Shown here: piece by piece, positions 52,321-62,099 of the stretch
How the letters are laid out: each line of letters begins with the position of its first letter
How positions within the stretch are numbered: position 1 is the first letter of the stretch
Source: Lunularia cruciata
Taxonomy: Eukaryota; Streptophyta; Marchantiopsida; Lunulariales; Lunulariaceae
DNA length: 64,000 nucleotides
Reading direction: 5' to 3'
Assembly (NCBI GenBank): GCA_948567375.1
Contig: OX419755.1
Location: forward strand, 47,683,001-47,747,000
Translations under genes and position numbers: made by a program
Notes under the pieces: generated by a model
What the model saw: the letters and a program-made list of their open reading frames with translations, nothing else
The model's database searches: none
What the model was told of the DNA's origin: nothing

Positions 52321-52530
52321 CCAAGGCCGAAGCTCATGCTAGGCATTCGGAGTTTTCCCTCATTCAAGTGTCCCAATGTGAATTTCCATTCTCCTATTTC
52401 TCTCCTCGGTTTTGGTCTTTTACAAATTGGATGACACAACCACCTAGGCAAAAAATTGCCACCAAGGATTGTTGGGGCCCATAGAAGAATTCTGAGCCAA
52501 AGCCAAAGATAGCTCAACCCCAATGGAATA

Positions 52531-52866
52531 TTACCAAAGAGCCATGGCTATAAAAATTGATTGCTAGCTCAATAATTTCACCCCTTGTCAAGAAACTTAA
52601 GAAGCATACCAAAGAACATTCCAACATTCTTAAAACCTTCACAATTAGAATTTCTTTGCAGTTGTAGCACCTTCAATAAGAAGATGGGTTTGGGTACATT
52701 ACTTAAGAGCCACGGCTATAAAAATGATTGCTGGCTCAAGAATTTCACCCCTTGATCAAGAAACTTTAGAAGCACCCCAAAGAACATTCAAGCATTCTTA
52801 AAACCTTCACAATTAGAATTTATTTGCAGTTGTAGCACCTTCAATAGGAAGATGGTTTGAGAAAGA
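52531..52866. repeat. Tandem duplication, 168-bp period
   Basis: Units begin TTACCAAAGAGCCATGGC (52531) and TTACTTAAGAGCCACGGC (52699) and stay alignable through AACCTTCACAATTAGAATTT to CAATAGGAAGATGG. Confidence 0.9.
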
Positions 52867-53249
52867 AGAGCAATAAGGAAGATCCATGAAGTGATCCTTT
52901 GGTCTCCAAAATTAGATAAGTGGACAATGAGAGCAAAGAGTGAGTTACTCTAGTGCAAGCATTTGATGTTCTTTCTTTAAAAGTGAGAGCTTGATTCACT
53001 TGCCATAATGCGAGAGATGAGGAGTAGAAAACAGAAGGAATCTTTGGTGTTATATTTGGAGTGAAAAATATTGGAGGTTATTACTAAGAGGTCACATAAC
53101 TTTCTTTGGACACTAAGTTAAGAGATATGGGGAGGAGTTCAATACAAAGATTGTAGACTCTTTCACAAAGAAGTGGTATACTAGTAAAAATTAGAGGGTT
53201 GCTAATTATAAGGATCTTGCCTGATGGTTTGTTATGTAGTTGTTGATAA

Positions 53250-53990
53250 AATTATTTTTACAGATGAAATTACAAAATTGACCATTAATCAAGCCATTTT
53301 CTTCAAGCAAGTCTACTAAGAAGAATTTGTGAGCATGGTACATATGTTCTAATTGTAGGCCTAATCTATGATAAAGGAGTTTGAGGAGGATAGAGGAGCA
53401 ACCTGCCTTGCCTCATTTTGCATTCATTTTTACATGGGGCTGAATTTGGTAAGGGAGGATGACGATAAGAGGTCAGTTGACCATTTTCACTTGGAAGAGT
53501 ACTTTGTAGCTCAACCAAAAGGAAGTAGGATCATTCAAGCCCACCTAGAAGCAAAGTCAAATGTGTAAAATATGGGAGGTTTGTAGAAGTTGTCACACCA
53601 AAGAAGAGTCCTACATCAAGTAGAACCTACAATGAAGGCAGCCAAGAAGATAAGGAAGAATCCCAAGTGGTAGATATTTCTTTGGGTGAATATGAAGAAT
53701 AAGCCAAGGAGGAGAGTTTAGAAGAAGAAGAAGACAATGATGAAGAAAACAATCTCATCTTATAGTAGACCAAATCTTCATCACAAGATTGAAAATGCAG
53801 AGTCCATGCCAAATGAAGAAGAAAAAAATGCAACTCAAGAAGAAGATAAAGATCAAGAAGACCAAGAAGATTCTTGGTTGAACAGCCTCCTAGTCCAAGA
53901 TAAGTAGACCTTGACCCAAAAGGCTAAGAAGGAGAAGAAGATAGAGTGATAGATAGAAGATAGAAGATACAAGGAGAAGCAAAGGAGGTC
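53250..53990 (+). pseudogene. Unrecognised repeat ORF remnant, copy 1 (K/E-rich C-terminal part)
   Basis: Blocks in order: ITKLTINQAIFFKQVY, then FEEDRGATCLASFCIHFYMG, REDDDKRSVDHF and EEYFVAQPKG (53368-53515), then a Glu/Asp-rich part (EEEEDNDEENN near 53725) and a K/E-rich end. The same order occurs on the - strand at 55.8-57.3 kb. I know no family for it. No RT, protease or integrase motif was seen nearby. It is probably a gag-like or accessory frame of a repeat, now broken by stops. Confidence 0.45.
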
Positions 53991-55799
53991 TCAACAATAG
54001 CAACATATCACAAAGATGAAGACATAGTCACTAAACTTAACAACCATATGTTATTGATGGAGCAAATTTCATCATTAATGTTGTTGGGCTTGCATTAAGG
54101 TTCTTGCATATAGTTCTTCCTCAATATTAAGAGGTGTGGCCAAATGCAATGGTCACACTTTAGTATTGAAAAAATTGCATACAAAGGAGTACATAATAAA
54201 GGTGAAGATGGTGTGTTAACCTGGTATCAACCTAAAAGTGATATAATAATAAGTAATAGGTTGTTCCGTTGAGGACATGATTAGAATTGAAGAGAAGTAT
54301 CACAATCTTGTAGTTCATTGATTGTTTTGTATTAAACCTCTTGGGCAAGAACCATTTCCAAAAGAGTGTAGAGTTAGCCTCTTTGGTGCATTATGGAAAA
54401 TAGAAAATCAAAGTAATAACTTTCACTACAAGTAAATTACAAATTAATCTTGAAGGTGATTATTCACTCAATCCAAATTGGCCACTCTACTATAGAGACA
54501 TCAAATCCAAAAGCTGCATAGTAAACTTCTTAGAAAGCACAATTCCAAAGGCTTCTTTGCATTGAAAATATGTCCATGCTTCTTGTATTCTATGCTATTA
54601 TTAACACTTCAACTTGCTTATGATCCATCAAGGCATTGATTTTCTCATTTAGAACCTCCAGGATCACACACCCAATCAAGTTAACTTTTTTCCTTACATT
54701 CAAGCACCTATGTTTCTACTCCAAAGTTCCTCATCATTACATTGACAAAAACAACCACCAACACTTGGAATTAAGGTAACAATGATAAAAAGCTATTGTC
54801 TCTTTTGCTAAAATATGATTCCGGGAATGAATACATATTTACACTAAATCTACTACCTTATAAACTCTTCCCACTCTAAGTTGATTGTATCTCATGGTTG
54901 AAGAAAGCCAAAGATCTTCTTGGCTCATCCTCACTATACATAGAGTTTCCTATCTTTGTCTTATCCTCTCTATTTCTTATAAGTTAATTAGGCACCTTAC
55001 ACATATTGGGGAAGGTATAAGTTTTTCCCCAAAGACAACTTAAAAATTTTGTCCTTTGGACTAACTATTCCAAATATTTTACAACTACAAAAAACTTTGG
55101 ATTTCTTCCAACTCCAAAGATCCAACAACTACAAAGAACTTCTTTTAGTGAAGTATCTCTTGTTTCAAGTTCAATTGCAAAGAACTACCTTTGCCTTTGA
55201 AATTCCTTAGAAAGAGTTTGGTATACTCCTTGTATCTTGCTATTTCTAGTAGATAGGTATCACAAATTTCAATGAAATTCTTGTCCATATGTTCCCTAAG
55301 TCTAATCGCTAGGTAGTCCATTTTTCTTCTTCATATGTCCTTCCTTCCAACTTCAAGACTTGAAACCTCACCTCATTTAAGTTTTCCTTTGTTACTTTCT
55401 CTTTAGTTGCTTCTTGCAACAACACTAAAAATTGATCTTGAGTTTCCTCCAACTACTTTGATTACCTTCAACTTCTCTTCCTCCAAGTGAAGTTCAAAAT
55501 TCCTACTTCCTCCTTCACTTCCTCTAGCATTTGGAGTCAATAAATTCCACTCTCTTCTTTCTCCTTCTTCACATCATTAGTTAGGTATTCCAACTATATA
55601 GCCATTTCTATTTGGTATTTGTACATATGCACCTCCAATCTAACTACTCATATCTTGGCGGTCTTCAATTCTCCTCAAATACTTACCACTTCTTTGTTCT
55701 AGCCTTCAATTGATATTTGTACCCAAGCTTCTTCTCAAGCCCAATTCAAATTGCAACCTCTAGAGTTCTTCCTCTTATCTCCTCTACTCCAATATCAAT

Positions 55800-57295
55800 G
55801 AAGAGTTTTGCCTAATTATCTCAAGGTTTTTTTTGTATAAGTGCTTTTAAATTCTTCATGTCCTCCTTGTACAAGTTCATGTTCTTTTCTGATTCCTCCT
55901 TCCACATATCATCCTTTGCATTTGTGATGTAAATGATTTTATAAAACCTTTGGATTAGTGTGTTGTAATCAACCATGTCATCTTGGTACTTAGGCAAAAG
56001 GAGCTTTATCATCTACAATTTTGATCCAACCAAGTGAACTACAAAATTAGCTTTCTTCGTAACTAATAATTTGATTCTTGGATCACCTCTCCAAAGTCTT
56101 CAACTTTTATTGCACATGAAGGATCCTTGGCTTCTTCTTCTACTTCTACTTGCTCTTCTTCTTCTTGATGGTGTTCTTTGGCTTCATATTTTCCTTCACT
56201 CCAAAGGTCTTCCTCTTGCCTTGCTTTGATGTCCACCTGCTTCTTGGTTGGTGTTAGGAGGTAATTTAGGTTGATGCAATATCTCCTTTTTGTCTTTTTC
56301 TTGGCTTTCTTTGTCTTCACTTTGCTTTGGGTTCAAAGTACATTTGGCATCTTCATACTATTCTTTTCTCTCCAATCTGGGTTCTGACCGCTCCAAGTTG
56401 AAAGCTCCTTCTTCTTAGTATTTATCTTTGGATTCTACTACCTCCTCCTCCAAAGATACTTCAGTTACCTAAAGATTTGTGCTTGGCCTCTTTACCGGTC
56501 TTTGAGGCTTCTGTGGTGTTGTATTCTTCTTCTTTTTCTTCTTTGCCTTTGGGTTGGTTCTTTCTTTGTCCACAAATGCAAATTCTCTTGTAAACACATA
56601 CTTTGCATTTGCTTTTTAGTACTTCTTCATAAGTTATTTTGGTTTGGGTTTCAAGGCAAAGTACCCCATTGGATGGGAGTGATTTGGAAATTTATTTTGC
56701 TCCTCCTTTGTTAATTAGTTCAACCTCATATAAAAATATATCACAAAGGGAGCCAAGAAAGTTGCTACATCATCTAACTTGAACTCCTTATGCAAACTCC
56801 TTGCTTGAAAGTACAACATGTTCACTTATTTAACAAGATCTCCTTGGTACATATTTTCAAAGAAGATGGCTTGGCTATTTATGAGGTAAGTTGCTTTTGT
56901 TGACTTGAACACCTTCATAATTGCTTTCACCATTGCCCTTCAAGCTGGTTCTTTGTAATTAAGTCCCTCTATCCATTTTTCTTGGACCTCTTGTTTGTGA
57001 AGGAGCCCTTGATGCAGTTATTTGACACCTTATCCATTGGCCTAAAATTTTTATTTATATTCATTTCTCATGTTGGTCTTACTTTTGCTCCTAAAACGTT
57101 ACTCTAGTTCTCTTTGGTCCAATTGTGGAGGTTTCCTCTCAAGTTCCTTGTCAATCTCTCCTTCCACTTCTACCTCATGGATGATTCCAAAGTCCCTTAA
57201 CTCCCAATTTGGGAGGAAGAAGAAAGGCTCTTGCTTTAAATCACCTCACTCTTGCAATGAATTGACAATTTGTGTCTTCTTGGGCTACAAACAAT
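55800..57295 (-). pseudogene. Unrecognised repeat ORF remnant, copy 2 (inverted)
   Basis: Read on the - strand: QEPFFFLPNWELRDFGII with VEGEIDKELERKPPQLD (57.25-57.1 kb), TYLINSQAIFFENMYQGDLV, FKLDDVATFLAPFVIYFYMR and YFALKPKPK (56.9-56.62 kb), then EEEEQVEVEEEAKDP and QEEDLWSEGKYEAKEHH (56320-56063), then YNTLIQRFYKIIYITNAKDD (56012 downward). It aligns block for block with copy 1. The product is unknown. Confidence 0.45.
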
Positions 57296-57879
57296 AGCTT
57301 TGGAGATCTTTCTCATGGATTTTTGGATGAACACCAAGTTTCCTATCAAAGGTGCTTGGGTACAAAGCAAAGGTTGGACTACTTCAAAGATAGTACAAAC
57401 TACAAAGGCTTGCTAAGACTTGAATCTTTGACCTCATTTGGACCTTAGATTGAAGAGTTTGGGAAAAAATGAAATTGATCAACAGACATTTGTTTTTATA
57501 GCAAGAATTTTTTGTGGCCAAAAAGTTGGCAAGTTGTCATTCTCTACATATGCACACACTTCCTTATATGAAAATGGTCTCTGGTGGCAATTCGTTAATT
57601 AGGTGAGGTTGCATAAAAATTGTAGTATGGTCTTTGGGCCCAAAGATCCTTTGAACTTAATTTCTATGCCTCTACCATCCTTTGGCATGAACTCCCTTGG
57701 CATTCTTTCTTTAGAGTGCTTTTGGTTCCATAATTTCCCTTTGTTCCATGTATAGACACAACTCCAAAGGAAACTTGACTAAGAATTTATACTTCCTAAA
57801 AAATAATTATTCTGCCACATCTTTAAGAACAAGTGTAAAATTGATAAAATATTAAAACTTGTGATAATATGTGTACCAA

Positions 57880-58415
57880 AAAAAGCTAAGTGGAAGGAAG
57901 ATATGGAGAACATAAGGAAATTATAAGGAAGAGTGATAGAAGTTGAATACACTATTGCAAGATAACCACAAGGTCAAGAAGCAAGACACCTTGCTAGGTG
58001 AAAAGTAGAAGGTCTTAATAAATGTATCCAAAGATTGCAAGAAGATTTGATAGCTCTTTGGATTGAACAAAAATAGAAACAATAAGGGTACAAAGAAGAA
58101 TTGTAGACAAAGGAAGCAAAGACAACAATCATACAAGGTGAAATGGAAAGAGAGAGAAGGTAAGGATTGTTACCTTAAAGATACAAATGGATGGATATAG
58201 GAAAGAGGTAGCCATAGAATTCGAAGTTGTAGCCAAAGACTTGACAAAGGATAAGGAAGAGAGAGCACCATGACAAAGATAATACAAGAAATTATTGTCA
58301 AAATTAGTGCATTGAAACCAACTCAAAGAAAAGAAAGTAAAGATCATCAAGGAGTAAGAAGATCTTTGGGATCAATTGATAGCCATTAAGGAAGAGAGCC
58401 TGGTAGGTATTAGAC
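57880..58415 (+). pseudogene. K/E-rich remnant related to the 47-kb frame
   Basis: Purine-rich, lysine/glutamate-coding DNA with many stops. The block AAGATCTTTGGGATCAATT (58359-58377) matches 47437-47455. The LTR-like repeat at 58416 interrupts it, and similar K/E-coding DNA continues at 59107-59239. Confidence 0.35.
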
Positions 58416-59106
58416 TCTAATACTCCAAGGACAAGAGAAGAGAGAAAACACAGATTTCACATTCAATCATCCGATGCCCCAAAGGAGCATCTTCTCTTTA
58501 TTATATAGACAAAGAGGATCTCCTCCAAGAAAACTCCACCATAGGATTAGGCACATAGATAGGTGACATGTTGGTCCTGGTCCTATCTGGTTGGTCAAAC
58601 AAGCTTTGACCAGAGGGAATATTTTAGGGAATCTTCTTGTAGGAATCTCAGACTCATGTGGGTGAGGTACCATTGGAAAGCTCTCAAGGAGACAAAGCAC
58701 TAGGTAGGGAAGGCCAGCCTCTCATGCCTTTGGGGGGAGGATTGCATATTTTTGAGGCCTAATTCATCCATTTAGGCCTCCAAAATTGCCTTCAAAGATT
58801 TTAGGCATATTTTGGTTCCTACTCTATTAGTAGAAGTCCACTTTTGGTGATACCTCTTTCTAATCTGTTTAGTACATCATGTGTTACATCCTTTCAGATG
58901 TTATGAACCAATTCTCAACTTTAAATCATATGTGTAGCTATTGGTTCTAAGGTTTTCAAGTCTATTTCGGTTTCTGCCCTATTAGTAGAAGTACTCTTTT
59001 GGTGATGCTTCTATCTGATCTATTTGATCATCATGTATAACATCATTCCAGATGTTAACAAACCAAATTTCACATCTAGATCATATGGCTAGCTCTTGGT
59101 ATTACA
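58416..59106 (+). repeat. LTR-like repeat (family B), copy 1
   Basis: It starts TCTAATACTCC (TGTAATAC in copy 2) and ends GGTATTACA, so the family has 8-bp inverted ends TGTAATAC/GTATTACA. The flanks TAGAC (58411-58415) and GAGAC (59107-59111) look like a 5-bp target duplication with one change. It contains an internal tandem duplication of about 150 bp (units from about 58807 and 58960, each with CTATTAGTAGAAGT). It is a solo LTR or a small non-coding element. Confidence 0.7.
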
Positions 59107-59239
59107 GAGACCAAAGCCAAGCTAAAGGAGATAAAATTGCGACTTCAAACTATTGGCACTCAAGCCTACAAAGATCATAAAATAGACTTGTTGTCCTTCA
59201 AATTGGGAGAAAATATAGAGAGAAATTTTAAGAAACCTA

Positions 59240-59668
59240 TTATAATAATATGGAATTAGCAAAAGAGTTAGTAGAATTAGCTATATATAACAAAAAAAAG
59301 GTAAAGCTAGCATAACTTAGGACTGCTACAAATGTTTTCAAAGCATCTAAGAAGCTTCTTGGTAGAATACAATAAAATCATCTAGCAAGTTTGGGTGCAA
59401 AGCTTCTAGGAATTGAGTAACTTGTATGCCAAGTTAATAGTTAGCTTGGCTTACAACAAGTAAACAACAATCTTAGCTTGCATTCCAAGAAAAGAGGCTT
59501 TTGAAAGAAAACTTACTTGGAAGTTTTTGATAACCTTGTACTTAGGTGGCCTATAAAAACCAAGGCCAAAGCTCATGCTAGGCATTTAGATTTTCCTTAA
59601 ATTGAGAGTTTCAATGTGACCTTACATTTTGATCTTCCATTCTCTTATTTCTCTATTTGGTCTTTTAC
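59240..59668 (+). repeat. 5' LTR of gypsy copy 3, degraded
   Basis: AATATGGAATTAGC at the left and TATTTGGTCTTTTACA at the right align with the family LTRs, as do CATCTAAGAAGCTTCTTGG and CTTGGCTT blocks. The GAAnnTTC array is mostly destroyed: one GAAgcTTC is left near 59351. Confidence 0.75.
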
Positions 59669-60099
59669 ATTGGTAAGGTGGGATGAATGGAAGGTATAAC
59701 CCACCAAATCAATCTTTCCCAAACCATCTGAATGCGTATATCTGTGTGTTACCAAAGCACCATTTCCAATAATTTATCACTTCTTGCTTTGGCCAAGGCT
59801 TTTTGAATGTGATCACCTTGTTTGATGAACCATTGAACCGTCTGATTGTAATTGTAACTTATGGACAGTGATTGCATCTATTTTTTACCCTATATAATTG
59901 CATCTATATGTTAACCTATATAATTGCAAGTATGTATTTTGTAAAGTAGTAATCATGGTGGCAATGGTAAAAGTTATCATTGCTATGCAATGAAAAATTG
60001 AGCATCTTAGTTTATTGTTGGAAAAGAGAGATCATGATGATCAACAACAAGAGAACGAGTAACATTTTGAGAAGGAGTAACATTTTGTAACAAGTAACA

Positions 60100-61390
60100 T
60101 TTTGGAGGAGATAGAGTTCTATTTCCTAAACAAAATGGATGTGAATGCAAGAATCTACAAAGTGCAATACAAAATTTTGTGTTCAATTATGAATGTTATT
60201 TTGAGGCACAACTTTCCTAAATTATTGGAGATAAATCCTCTTAGTTATAAGTCAACTTATTGGAGTGAAAAATTATGGTGGCAATTTTTAGTGCAAAAAT
60301 AACCATTTTTTGCTCCAATTTCAATATGGGAAGAATTCCAGAGTGCAATCATTAGACAATTCCAAACCGTGAATGTTGCACAAGTTGCACAAGATTGATT
60401 GGTTGAATTTAAAGAGACCAATGTCAATACAAAGCTATTGCAAAGTAGTACTCTAGTGAACACACCAATTTATTGGGTCACATCAAAGGAGTTAAAGGAA
60501 CTTCAAACAACATTGACAAAGTTATTGTAGAAAAATTTCATACAACATTATACATCTCTATGGGAAGCACTAGTACTATTTGTACCAAATAAGGATAGAA
60601 TGATTTGATTTTGTATTGACTAGCATTGCCTTAATAAAAGTCCATGAAAAATAAGTATCACTTGCCTCAAATTGATTATATTTTGGATAAATTGATGGTT
60701 AAAAATAAGTGTATTATACAAAAGGAGGCTTGCTTGTGACCTTCACTTTTGGCTTTGCACATATTTATGAGTTGTCATGCTTATTAAGGGTTGTAGGCAT
60801 AAATCTTAGCTTATTATGAAAATGATGGATGTTTGAGCAAATGAAAGAGTTTGACTTGAAAACCAAATTATTGAGAAAATGAGGTTTAAATTAAGTGGAG
60901 TATGATACTTCTCAAAGTTGGATATTTGAAATTTCTATTGGCACATTCCCAATAATAGGGAGGATGTACAAAAGACTACATTTTGCACAAATTATGGGCA
61001 TTTTGAATGAAGAGTTTTATCTTCAAGTCTCACTTATGCTTAGGTAATTTTCATGAATCAAATGAATCAAGTGTTGGAGTGGCTAATAAATTGATATATT
61101 GTAGTGTTCTTGGATGATATTCTAATTTATAAAGAGATAGAAATAGAACACAAGAATAATAGATGAGAAGTACTAAGAAAACTATAAGAGTGTAAATTCT
61201 ATTGCAAGAAGTCCAAGTGAGTCTTTTGGTAAAAGAAATTTAGTTTTCTTGGGTCATAAGGTCTAAATGGAGGAGATCAAGATGGAAGAGGAGAAAATCA
61301 AAGCCATTCTCAATTGGCTTACTTCTAAGTGTAGCATAAAATTTTGGGCCTTTAATGGATTGCCAAGTTTTCACCAATAGTTCATCCACT
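60100..61390 (+). pseudogene. gag-RT remnant of gypsy copy 3
   Basis: The gag block (MDVNARIYKVQYKIL ... WWQFLVQK, SAIIRQFQTVNVAQVAQD) runs directly into RT (NTPIYWVTSKELKELQTTL, NFIQHYTSLWEA) within about 100 bases. In the 28-kb copy these are separated by about 1.1 kb, so the gag end and the whole protease are deleted. RT blocks continue to a DDILI-type box near 61120 and a CQFYCKK-type connection region. Confidence 0.75.
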
Positions 61391-61400
61391 ATTAGGCTCA

Positions 61401-61997
61401 TGTAATACTTTGAGGACAAGAGAAATCTCCAAGAGAGATACAAGAGAGAACACAAACTTCACACTCAATCCTTTGATCCTCCAAAGGAACACCTTCTTGT
61501 TATTATGTAGCAAAGAGGATCCCCTCAAAGGAAGCTCCATCCTTGGATTAGATACAAAGATTGGTGACATGTTAGTGAGATGCACACTTAGATTAGTTGC
61601 CATGGTGGGTGACATGTTGGTCCTTGTCCTATCTAGTTGGTCAAACAGGTTTTACTAAAGGGAATATTTAAGGAATATTCTTGTAGGAAGCTCAAAATCA
61701 TGTGGGCGAGGTATCATTGGAAAGCTCTTGATAAAAAAAATCATGGCGGGAGAAGGAAATATTTCCTCCTCGAAGGAGAAAAAAAACTTCTTATTTTTGA
61801 GGCCTAATTTATCCATTTAGGCCTCCAAAATTGGCTTTGAAGTTTTCAATCTATTTTTGGCTTTTGCCCTATTAGTAGAAGTGCTCTTTTGGTGACATCT
61901 CTATCTGATCTACCTAGCTTGTCATGCAAAACATCCTTCTAAATGTTACCAAGTCAATTTTCACCTCTAGGTAATATGTCAAACTATCGGTATTACA
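61401..61997 (+). repeat. LTR-like repeat (family B), copy 2, nested in gypsy copy 3
   Basis: 597 bp, TGTAATACTTTGAGG ... CGGTATTACA, alignable with 58416-59106 but with one unit of the internal duplication. The gypsy pol sequence stops at TTCATCCACTATTA (61381-61394) and resumes at CACCATTGATTG (62001-62012), as in the 28-kb copy. No clean target duplication is seen. Confidence 0.75.
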
Positions 61998-62099
61998 CTA
62001 CACCATTGATTGATATCGTGTGAAAGAGATCAAGCTTTGAGTGGACTACCAAGCAAGAAGAAGCATCCAAGTAACTAGAGGATATAGTGTCTTCTTGGT

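Larger units (their letters stand above)
52002..52424 (+). repeat. Solo LTR of the gypsy family, with heat-shock-element array
   Basis: 423 bp, TGTAACAATATGG ... GGTCTTTTACA, matching the LTRs at 28.4 and 33.6 kb in opposite orientation. It is flanked by a perfect 5-bp duplication AATTG (51997-52001, 52425-52429). No internal region is present, so it formed by LTR-LTR recombination. It holds GAAtaTTCtaGAA (52072-52084), GAAgcTTCtaGAAgcTTC (52155-52172) and GAAgcTTC pairs at 52215, 52227, 52274 and 52286. TATAAATA follows at 52313-52320. Confidence 0.95.
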
